Shown here: positions 55,080 through 64,000 of the stretch, piece after piece | Numbering within the stretch: the first letter of the stretch is position 1 | How the letters are laid out: each line of letters opens with the position of its first letter | Assembly: GCF_027409185.1 (NCBI RefSeq) | Contig: NC_084461.1 | Location: 190,174,501-190,238,500 of the forward strand | Direction of reading: 5' to 3' | DNA length: 64,000 nucleotides | DNA from: Cynocephalus volans | Lineage: Eukaryota; Chordata; Mammalia; Dermoptera; Cynocephalidae | Program-made: the position numbers and the translations under genes | Notes under the pieces: generated by a model | What the model saw: only the letters and a program-made list of their open reading frames with translations | What the model was told of the DNA's origin: nothing | Database searches by the model: none

Positions 55080-55418
55080 ATTGTGTGCTGCTAAAACAGA
55101 CTGGGAAATATATAAAGAACAGAAATTTATTTCTCACAGTCTGGAGGCAGAGAAGTCCAAAATCAAGGCACAAGCAGGCTTCCAAGGGGGTCTCTTTGCT
55201 TCCAAGATGGCACCTTGAACACTGCATCTTTTGGAGAAGAACACTATCCTCATGTGACAGAAGAGAATTGACCTACAAGCCTTTTTATAGTGGCATTAAT
55301 CCATTCTTTGCCCTGATGACCCAAACACCTCCCATTTTGCCCCACCTCCCAACACAGTTGCACTAGGGATTAAGTTTCCAACACATGAATTTTGGAGGAC
55401 ACATTCAGAGCATAGCAG
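55080..55418 (-). mobile_element. MaLR-type LTR
   Basis: 'TTGTGTGCTGCTAAAACAGA', 'AGAAATTTATTTCTCACAGT', 'CTGGAGGCAGAGAAGTCCAA' and 'GAATTTTGGAGGACACATTC' give the reverse-complement MaLR LTR layout. Confidence 0.7.
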
Positions 55419-57235
55419 ATTTCTTCTCCCTTATTGATTATTTTAATTTCCTTACATGTGAGTTCTTATGTTGTTAATGTTGAATCTTTTAAAATGGTTT
55501 GGCATTGGCACCTGTGGATACATGTGTGTACTTGTTTTGTTTTGTTATTTTGGGTTCTGCTTTTGCTTTTGCTTTTGCATTGGGGATATTCTAGTAGCCT
55601 CCCTATGAATTCTGTATCTGCTTACTGCAGCTGAAACCAGGAGTGAGGGAGTGGAAGGTGCCAGGAACCAGTCTTCTGCACACAGGGCTTCCTGTTCTTC
55701 TGGATATGGCCAGGCATCCTGAGCATTTCTGTGCCTCTCTTCCTCGTCCTCACTGCTCCATTCTGTAACAGGCACCTCTGCTGTATGTTACTCACCACAG
55801 GAGGTTTGGGGAAGAAGACAAGATGACCCTATTGACTATCATTATTATGTCAGTGCAACTTACAACCATGACAGCTGATCCAGAGTCTCTTCTCTCCCTT
55901 TAGTCCATTGCCTGGAGCCTGGAGCTCCTCAGAGCCCCTCGTACTTTGCATAGGTACCCTCTCCTTCACATGTTTTGGGCTGCAATTTCCTTCTTGGTGC
56001 AATCCCCTATCTCTTTCTGGGGTTTAATAGTTTCCAGTACCTAGGGCATTTCTATTTAGGATCCAGCAGCATTATTAAATTTTTTCATCTCTTTCCTGTC
56101 ATTTTTAGACACCTGGGGTTGGAGTTGAAGACTCGTGAATCCACCATCTTTACCCATACTGACCCTTCTGCTCTCTATCTTCTAAAAATTCCTCAAGTGT
56201 CCTGGTCCCTTGATGACACTTTTTCTCAATTTCCAACCCTGTTGATTTGCATGATGCTTTTAACATATCTTTGCTGTAATTTCAATAGGATCTTGAGCAT
56301 GTGTTCAGTCCACTATCTTGAATGGAAGGTTTCTAAAGTGACCTATGAGTCAGAATGATGACTGTGATTAATGGGCAAACACAGAAATCTTGGCTGAGTC
56401 CCCTGGTTTGAATCCCCTTTACAACATCTAGCCTAGGAAATAGTCCCCTGCCTCTATTTGAATATCCCTAGTGATTTAGTGCTCACTACTCAAAATGTAA
56501 ACCTGTGTACACACTGGCAGTCCAGCAACTCTCCCTTCACTTGATCATGACCTTGGAAATTCACTCTGAACCCATCTACTTCCTTTCAGTTAAGGTGCAA
56601 ACTTCAGGAAACTCTTATTAAGATTAATTGTTGCACTCAGAGGTGGAGTAGATGCTGGGTCCCTGAGCCAATGGGACAGAGGGCTGAGAGGAGGGGGATG
56701 AACTGTGAAAGAGGCCAGACCTGGAAGGAAGCTCAAGTATGCAGACTCTAGGCACTTGGGTAGAGCAGCAACAAGGAAAGAGTAGAAGAGGGAGGGGACA
56801 CAGGCCATGAAGATAGAACAGCAATGCAGCTGGATTCAAATCTCTACTCTGCAGCTTGCTGTTCACCCAGCTTTGTGTCAGTCCCCAAAGGATTTCACTA
56901 TAGTAGCTTTATAATGTTTAAATAAGTAATATTATTGTGTGAAGTACCATTCCAGACTTATTTTCCTTTCTCAATTCTCCTTATTAAGAGAATTCTTGAT
57001 TCTTGTAGACAGATTTTAGAATGATACATTCGAAGTTTTTAAAAATGAGATTTTTATTGGAATTACATCAAATGCATAAATTATTTAGGAAAAGTTGGTT
57101 CCTGTAGAGCACAGTGCTGAGAGGTTGGGCTGGTTTGAAACCAGCCTGACAACTTTCCTCCCTTGTGACCTTAGAAATTACCTAGTTCCTCTTTACCTTA
57201 ACTTCTTCATCTATCAAATGAGTGTGAAAAATAGA
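55419..57235. other. Intergenic DNA, nothing confident; MIR near the end
   Basis: A diverged + strand MIR lies at about 57115-57235. No exon or RNA gene recognised. Confidence 0.4.
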
Positions 57236-57290
57236 TTTAAAAGATAATACCCATCTTTCCATGAACTTTTGAAGTACCCTCGTATGTAAA
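57236..57290. repeat. Palindromic mini-element, one arm
   Basis: AAAAGATAATACCCATCTTT then CCATGAACTTTTGAAGTACC matches the right half of the elements at 1715 and 21092. The left arm is missing. Confidence 0.5.
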
Positions 57291-57672
57291 GCAGTGCAGG
57301 ACAAGCATTCTGCAAGTGTGCCTTATTATGGGTTGTGGTGGTGGTGGTATTTAGAATGCATCTTTTAACCAGAGAGCAAGTAGGAGCTCTCAGTTTATGT
57401 AAATACTCTCTCCTTTATGTAAATGCTCCCTCCGGGCCAATCAGTCTAGCTCTGACTACTTCTTCAGTAAAACCTGCATGTTTCTTAAATGCTCAGGGTG
57501 TGTTACTCGGTGCCAATCCAATGCGTTCTGTGAACCTGCTGCTGTAGAGGTATTTTGTTTGGTTGTGTCTGGTTCATCGGAGTTGGAGCCATGAGCCGTG
57601 AGTCCAAGCAGAGGAAGGCGTGGCTGGGGAGAGGACCGAGAAATGGGAGCAAGCGCCCGGAGCAGCTGAAAA

Positions 57673-57688
57673 GAAACGAAACTGAAAG
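57673..57688 (+). promoter_or_regulatory. ISRE of OAS3
   Basis: GAAACGAAACTGAAAG contains GAAACTGAAA, an exact GAAANNGAAA IRF/ISGF3 site, about 240 bases upstream of the start codon. Implies interferon induction. Confidence 0.85.
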
Positions 57689-57922
57689 CAGGAAAGGAGG
57701 GAGATCACCGCAAAGTCGGGGAGGAGGTGAGGAAGCTGGGGGAGGCCAGGTCAGCAGCGGCCCATCCTCTCCCCAAGCCCCGCGCAGACCCGAGGACAGG
57801 GAGCTGCCCGCGCCTGGGGGCCAGCGAGAGGGGCGCGTCGCGGAGAGCCAGGCAGGCACCCGGAACCCGGAGCCCGCGGCCGCCCCGGAGCCCACCTCTT
57901 CTCGCCCCCGTGCCGGGCAGCC

Positions 57923-58099
57923 ATGGACGTGTACCGCACCCCGGCCGCCGCGCTCGACAAGCTGGTGGCCCGCAGCCTGCAGCCGCCGGGGGAGTTCGTG
58001 CGGGCGGCGCGGCGGGCGCTGGGCGCCCTGGTCTGCGCCCTGACAGAGCGCGGGGGCCGCCCCGGCCAGCCGCTGCCGCGCGTGCTGAAGGTGGTCAAG
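57923..58099 (+). CDS. OAS3: OAS3 exon 1 (coding part)
   Basis: 59 residues from MDVYRTPAAALD through RAARRALGALVCALTERGG to LKVVK. The ATG context GCAGCCATGG is strong. Donor AAG|GTGAGG in phase 0, as in OAS1. Confidence 0.95.
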
Positions 58100-61000
58100 G
58101 TGAGGGGCCCCGGCGAGGGGGCCGGGCGGGGCCGGGCCGACCTCGGGGCCTGCATCTGTCGGTAGGGGCAACACTCGGAGGTCGCTTCAGCCTCACGGAG
58201 CCTTACTGCGGGGGGGGGGGACTTTGTCAGTTTGTGCTCTTCTCATTCCTTTCTTTAATAAGTGCCAGCACTGTTCTAAGTGCCCTGAAAATACACTGTT
58301 CACAACAGCCCTGCCAGACAGGGATTAAACCCCACTCGACAGATGGGGAAACTGAGGCACGGTCAGTCAAGTAACATGTCCAGTGCCTGTAAGAGGCCCA
58401 GCCAGGGTTCGAATCCAGGTAGTCTGATTCCTGCATCTGTGCTCTTAAAGGCTGCCCCTCACTCATTCACTCCCTCATTCACCCCGTCATCTGAACAGAC
58501 TAAGAACCTCAGGCTAGGCCTGACCCTAGGATGCAGAAATCATAATACTCTGTCATAGCCATAATAACTCAATTGACTGAGAAATTACCGAATAACAGTG
58601 AATATTATCTCATTTAATAAGTACTATCTCATTTAATCCTCACATTCAGTGAGGTGGGGGATGGGAAAACTAAGGCTGAGCATGTTTAAGCCACTGCTGT
58701 AAGTCACTTTTTGTCATTTAAACATTGTGCCACACTGCAACTGTGACGTCAGGATGCTCACAGACTCAGAGAGAAGACACTGCTGAACCCTCAGGGTAAA
58801 CTCCTGGATGCCAGGAATGGATGGAGGGAACCTGGGTGGGGTAGAGCAGATTTGGAGCTGTCAGAGGAAGGGGTGAAAACACAGAGCAAGAGATGGCCTC
58901 AGAGGACCTAGTGGCTTCCTAGGACTGAATCTTAGCTTAGAAGATGGAGGAGGAGGAGGACAGACTTATAGCCTAGGAGATGCGGAAGCCTGTTTCTGCC
59001 TCTGAGATGGACAGGAGGGATTTCTGTGGAGCAAGAGTTAAAGACTCTCTAAAGCCATGGCATCCTTAGTTTCCCTGGAAAACCTGGCACAGATCTTTTG
59101 GCTAAATTTAGCTTATGGCCTTCTGATCGCTCAAGGCTTTGAAAGAGGAAGTGGGTAGGGCTTGGGCTTTATTTCAAGGGCCCACACTATCATCTTGAGA
59201 TGCCATTCCCCACTGAAAGGACTCCTTGGAGGGATGACAGATTCCAGAGCTGGGGTGGGATGTACAAGATGAGTCTGGGGCTTCTGGTTGGACCAGAAAT
59301 CAAAGAAAGGGTCACAAACCTCTGGGGCCATGTGAGACTGCTCCCCCACACCCAGGGCCAACATGAAGGATCTGTCCCACCCCAGTCATCACCACCAAAA
59401 AATGCCTCCAGACTTTGCCAAATGTCCCCTGGGGACGCAACTGCCTACTACTGAGAATCACTATCTTAGACATGCCTGTGAAAGTGTCTGTGGATGAAAT
59501 GAGACATTGGCTGGAATTTCTTTTAAAATCACACAAAGAAGAAAAAGGGGATCAAACCAATGGGGCAAATGTAGCAAAAGACTTCTCTAAAATCCTCTCT
59601 TGTGTAACTTTAGTCAAAACTATTTTTAAGTAAATTAATGTATGGGTGGGAAAAAGAATGTGGTTTCAGAGCCTGGCCTCCTGGGTTCGAATCTTGGCCC
59701 TGCCTCTTCTAGCTTGGGGCAGGGGTGGGGGGTGGTGTCATGTGCCAGTGACAACCTCTCTATCTTTTGTTTCCTCCCTTGTAAAGTGAGCACAACAGTA
59801 CCTTCCTCCAGGGATTATTAGGAAGGCTAAGTGAGATGGCTGTGTGCGAAACATGTAGGGGATGCCCAGTCTGTAATATTCTTATGTCTGTTCCTGCTTG
59901 GTGGGCAGCCCCCAGTGTGGGAGCTGGAAGTAAAGGGACTGTCATAATCATTGGGATAATTAGGGGACCCAGTCTGGGGCAAGACTTGTTCCTGAAAGGC
60001 TTAGTCCTGGTTCTTGCCATTTACTGGCTATGTAACCTCACTGCTCACCCTCACTCCCATGTCTGTAACCACATGTAACCACATCAGGGGAGATTTCAAG
60101 TGTCCAATACCAGGCACAGAGCAACAGAGCAGAGTTTGCTTCCCAAATCCTCAGGATGGAAGCTTTCCAGAAAGAAACACTGGTCAGAAAGGTCTCAGAA
60201 ATTCAGTGAATCATACCACAGTTTTGTAGTCATCCCAAGCAAAGGTCATGAACATAACGTTCTGCAAAGAAGAATTTGATTTGTTTTACTTGCAGTTTTA
60301 GTTTTTTTAAAGTTAGTTGCAAACATATAAAAATCATGGGTTTACATATTGAAATTGATTCTCTTGAAAACTCAGACCTGGTTGCCCTGGGTCTGCATTC
60401 TTGCCTATAGATGTGTGGCCACAGTCTCCACCCAGCCCATTTGCCTCACTTAAGTTGCTGGCCAGCCTGCATGGGCACTAGAGTGGGAGAGGGTGGAATT
60501 CTGATTTATTTTTTTCTTCTTAGGGAGGCTCCTCTGGCCGGGGCACAGCTCTCAGGGGTGGCTGTGACTGCGAACTTGTCATCTTCCTCGACTGCTTCAA
60601 GAGCTATGAGGATGAGAGGGCCCACCGTGCACAGATCCTCAATGAGATGCGGACACTGCTGGAATCCTGCTGGCGGGACCCGGTCCCCGGCCTGAGCCTT
60701 AAGTTTCCTGAACAGGATATGTCCGGGGTCCTGAGGTTCCGACTGGCATCTGTAGACCTTGAAAACTGGATGGATGTTAGCCTGGTGCCCGCCTTCGATG
60801 TTCTGGGTAAGGGGGCCTGGCCCATTCCAGGGTTAGGGGCAAGATCATGCTGTGTGACCTTGGCAAGCTTCTACCCCTCTCTGGACCTCAGTTTCTTGAC
60901 TGAACATTTTGGTTTGGACCAGACAAGGACCAGGAAGGCCTAGTTCCTCCTGGATCTGTAGTCCTGTGTTAAGATGCTTGGCCCTTACCCAAGTATCTTG

Positions 61001-62596
61001 AGGTTTCCTTCAGCAACTGCCTAGAGCAGTACTGCTCAGCCCTTCCACAAATACCCCAAAGGCAAAGGCAAATCGTAACTGGCAACAGGGGTCTGGGGAC
61101 AAGACCAGAATTCTGCAAAATCTTGTATTTATCTTGAAAACATTAATGTGGTTTTTGCATTCTCTTTCAATAATATACCTATGCTTGATTTAATATAAAA
61201 ATATGCCTCTGTAAATATTCTCATCTGTAAAATGAGGATAATAATAATGGGGATAATAGTAATCTATCTTATAGAGGTGTTGGAAGAATTAAATGCATTA
61301 ATACATGTAACAAACTTAGAAGAGTGTCTAGCACCTGATAAGGGTTCGATGAGGGCTTACTATTATTATTCCTATTCTCATTATTATTATTTACCTTGAT
61401 GCTCTGGGAGACAGCTTTACCCCTTGGGCAGACCGCACACTCCCCATGCCTAGTATACCCACTTGCGGGGTACACATATTAATCATAATAGTTACTATTT
61501 ATTCAATGCTTAACTAATCTAAGAACTCGACACGCTTTATCTCATTGATTCTTCACAACAAGCCTGTGAGATCTGTACTGTTTTGTCTTCCATTTTACCA
61601 TTGGGGAAACTGAGACACAGAGACATACAGTAACTCGCCCAAAGCCATACAACAGATAAATTGTGGCAACAACCTAGGGAAATATGAAGAGTGTGTTTAT
61701 TTACATTTCCCAAGCCATGCTCGTGGTAGTGGTGGAAGAAAAGGCACAGACTGTAAAGTCATCCAGCTCGGAGTTCAAATCCTGACTCCATCACTTGCCA
61801 GCTCCATCACTTGGGCAAAACACAGAATTTCTGTGTGCCTCAGTTTCCTCAGCTATAAAATGGGATGAAGAATTATACCTGTCTCTTAGGGCTGTGGTGG
61901 GGATACAATGAGGAGGTACATGTAAAATTTTCAGCCCAGTGCCCGGCATGTAGTAAGTGCTCAAAACACATTAGCAATCACCGCTAAGGGATCAGGACCC
62001 CTTGCCTTCTCCAGCATCATTTTCTTCTTCCTGTGGCACCAATTAATTAAAGGTATGCACAGTGGTTTTTTAGTACTACCTGAGGGAGCCTCGGGGAGGA
62101 AATAATCGCCAGGTTGTCGGTACTTACTCCTGACTCAGCCAGAGGCATCGTCCTTGTTTAATCATTTTGGAATGCAGTTGCCCTTCTTCGGGCAAATGCT
62201 TGGCCATTTGGGAGGAAGGGACTGTCCCTCTGCATTCTAGAGTGCAGCTCTTCTTCTCTGCCTCCTGAAAAGCTACGGGCTCTCTTCCAAGTCCCCCAAC
62301 TCCCAAGTTGCCAGATTTCCCTTCGTCCAAATTCTTCCCGCTCTCTCCCAGCGCACCAACACTGTCCTCCGTCCTGTGTCCTCAGCACCCTTCCTAACTC
62401 ACAGTTCTTCACACCCACAGGACAGCTCAGCTCTGGTGCCAAACCCAAGCCCCAGGTCTATGCCACCCTCCTCAAAAGTGGCTGCCAGGGGGGCGAGCAC
62501 TCAGCCTGCTTCACAGAGCTGCAGAGGAACTTCGTGAACACTCGCCCAGCCAAGCTCAAGAACCTGATTCTGCTCGTGAAGCACTGGTTCTGCCAG
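57923..62596 (+). CDS. OAS3: 2'-5' oligoadenylate synthetase 3, exons 1-3 (gene continues)
   Basis: OAS3 is the three-domain synthetase, sensing long double-stranded RNA and making 2'-5' oligoadenylates for RNase L. Coding exons here are 57923-58099, 60524-60806 and 62421-62596, all with GT/AG sites and matching phases; they encode most of the N-terminal part of domain I. The start MDVYRTPAAALDKLVARSLQ matches OAS3, not OAS1 or OAS2. The loop GGSSGRGT is kept, but the metal site reads D-C-E instead of D-A-D, consistent with a non-catalytic domain I. Later exons lie beyond the window. Confidence 0.94.
58100..60523 (+). other. OAS3 intron 1
   Basis: Contains an inverted MIR (about 58225-58460) and a + strand MIR (about 59655-59860). 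58460-59650 shows nothing I recognise. The acceptor TTTTTTTCTTCTTAG precedes exon 2. Confidence 0.65.
60524..60806 (+). CDS. OAS3: OAS3 exon 2
   Basis: Encodes GGSSGRGTALRGGCDCELVI, FLDCFKSYEDERAHRAQIL, PVPGLSLKFPEQ and DLENWMDVSLVPAFDVLG. Asp74 is kept, while the second metal position is Glu76. The later Asp is present in WMDVSLVPAFD. Donor CTGG|GTAAGG leaves one base. Confidence 0.95.
60807..62420 (+). other. OAS3 intron 2
   Basis: Contains an inverted MIR (about 61480-61680) and a + strand MIR (about 61725-61970), plus an ATT/TAT-rich stretch near 61240-61390. No other content is recognised. The acceptor CACACCCACAG precedes exon 3. Confidence 0.65.
62421..62596 (+). CDS. OAS3: OAS3 exon 3
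   Basis: Encodes GQLSSGAKPKPQVYATLL, GGEHSACFTELQRNFVNTRP and KLKNLILLVKHWFCQ. The CFTELQR block is shared with OAS1 exon 3. Donor CAG|GTGAAG in phase 0. Confidence 0.95.
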
Positions 62597-64000
62597 GTGA
62601 AGCCACTTGTGAGGGTCCTCGCTCCAGACATGACTGATTTGTGCTTTCATAATTGTGGAAATCTTTTCTTATGTTCAGTGGCCATTCATGTTCTCTTTCT
62701 GTGAATTGCCTGTTTCATGCCCTTCAACCATAATATTCTTTTGGGTTAGTTGTCTTCTTGTTGTTGATTCGTTGAAGTTCTTTCTATATTGTGGGTGCCA
62801 ATTCTTATAATGTTAACATAATGCAAATGAATTTTTCCAGTCTGTGGCTTGTACTTTTGCTCTCTTTAAAGGTCATTTGTCACAGAAAATATTTGAATTT
62901 TAATGTAATCAGATGTGTTAATTTTTTTCTTAAGTGATTTGTTCTTTGTGTGTCTTAAGAAGTCTTTCCCTATCCTGATTTTCTAAAATTATCTTCCCAT
63001 GTTTCTTTCCAAAAGGTTTGCTATTCATATTTAGGGCTTTGACTTATCTGGAATATTGTATGTATGGTATGAGGTAATGTGGAATTGTACACCTCCTGCC
63101 CCAGCCTCAGGAATGTCCCACTCGCAGTGTTCATGCTTGTTGACAGACTCTTGTGCATTGGAGGAGGTACACCCAGCCTATGCTTGGAGATGAAGGAACA
63201 GAGCCACCCCCAAAATCTTGGGACACATGGTTTGGTCCTTCTCTTGGACCACTCATCATAAGCAGGTCTGAGTATGAGGAGATCCTGGATTCTAATTCTG
63301 GCTCAGCCACTGACTTGCTGTGTGATCTTGGGCAACTTCCTAGCTTTCTCTGGGCTTCTGTCTCTTCCCTTGAACATAAAGGAGTATATGAGTCTGTAAG
63401 TCTTTCTTGGGTTCTTCCCACATAAACAGGATTCTCCAGGGGCAGGAAAAGCTAATAGCCTGGTACTTATTAAATGGGCAAACTATGGAACCAGCCTGCC
63501 TGGGTGCTAGAAATATCCTATCTTGATCTGGGTGATGGGTACACATGAACACTGAGGCTTATTTGTCACACCCCAGAGAGGGGGTAGGTGAAGGAAGCGT
63601 GGGGCTGCTGGACACTTCTAGCCTGAAGGTCACTTCTGGCAAGCTAAAGTGTCCCCTCCCAAGTTATCCTGCCAGCCCAGAAGCCTGAGATTCTTGCCAT
63701 GGTGTGGCATAAATCTCGTCCTGGTACATGGAGACCCTGGGTATATGGTACAGAAACAGAAATCATGTGTGTTAGGATGGGGGCCAGGGGACTGGAGGGA
63801 TGGACAGAGCCTTGATCTGCTGCCCTACCCTTAGTCCAGAAGTGGGAGGACAATGACCTGGTACCCTTTTCTTTGGGTACCAAGCTGCCCTTCTTCTCCA
63901 GTCAGCATCTGACTGGAACAGCAGATGTGCCTTAGCTTTATTTGGTGGATAGGAAGCAGTTTCAGACTCCCTGATAGCTTCTCTCTGACTGCCCCGTGTT
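62597..64000 (+). other. OAS3 intron 3 (start), with old L1 and MIR
   Basis: 62640-63085 reads like a reverse-complemented old L1 ORF2 fragment ('TTGTTGATTCGTTGAAGTTC', 'GATTTGTTCTTTGTGTGTCT'). 63275-63380 is a + strand MIR. No exon 4 is seen before the window ends. Confidence 0.6.

Larger units (their letters stand above)
57590..58160 (+). promoter_or_regulatory. CpG-rich promoter and exon 1 region of OAS3
   Basis: High G+C with frequent CpG from about 57590 to 58160, covering the ISRE, 5' UTR, exon 1 and the start of intron 1. OAS1 here has no such island. Confidence 0.7.

Noticed and set aside
57503-58174. Long open frames on both strands across the OAS3 promoter and exon 1
   Set aside because: High G+C gives few stops by chance. 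Only the + strand frame starting at 57923 matches OAS3; the antisense frame lacks similarity or splice context.
1-64000. CRISPR arrays, operons, bacterial-type systems
   Set aside because: The sequence is clearly vertebrate nuclear DNA; repeated units are SINEs, L1 monomers and microsatellites.

Overview
This window is nuclear DNA of a placental mammal, dominated by retrotransposons. The only host protein-coding genes I can support belong to the interferon-induced 2'-5' oligoadenylate synthetase (OAS) cluster, all on the + strand. The lineage hint comes from repeats: tRNA-Ile-like SINE monomers and ~170-bp dimers, a single primate-like L1 lineage in several age classes, and old MIR/MaLR elements. 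The SINEs resemble the CYN family of colugos (Dermoptera), so I lean to a colugo, but this is recognition from memory and unproven.

Layout. 1-6100: intergenic, with a palindromic mini-element, a MIR, old L1 pieces and a MaLR-like LTR. 6101-12335: a long + strand L1 flanked by an exact 20-bp target-site duplication. 12500-24510: OAS1-like gene with a conserved ISRE, five intact coding exons with clean GT/AG splice sites, and a sixth exon carrying a short tail and 3' UTR. Its introns hold two 5'-truncated L1s, SINEs, MIRs and purine-rich tracts. 24510-31700: repeats (SINE monomer, AT-rich microsatellite, rearranged old L1, SINE dimer). 31900-45140: remnants of a decayed second OAS1 copy (exons 2, 4 and 5 recognisable, all broken), split by a near full-length minus-strand L1. 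45140-57500: repeats, including a minus-strand L1 inserted in a MIR. 57590-62596: first three coding exons of OAS3 behind a CpG-rich promoter with an ISRE; the gene runs off the right edge.

Biology. OAS proteins sense double-stranded RNA and make 2'-5' oligoadenylates that activate RNase L. The OAS1-like gene keeps the nucleotide-binding loop and the catalytic Asp triad. OAS3 domain I has D-x-E where OAS1 has D-x-D, as expected for a non-catalytic RNA-binding domain. The most interesting points are the apparent loss of the prenylated (CaaX, p46-type) OAS1 C-terminus, the dead OAS1 paralogue between OAS1 and OAS3, a full-length L1 about 170 bp upstream of the OAS1 ISRE, and L1 5' UTRs built of tandem monomers. 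I saw no sign of a wholly new biological system.
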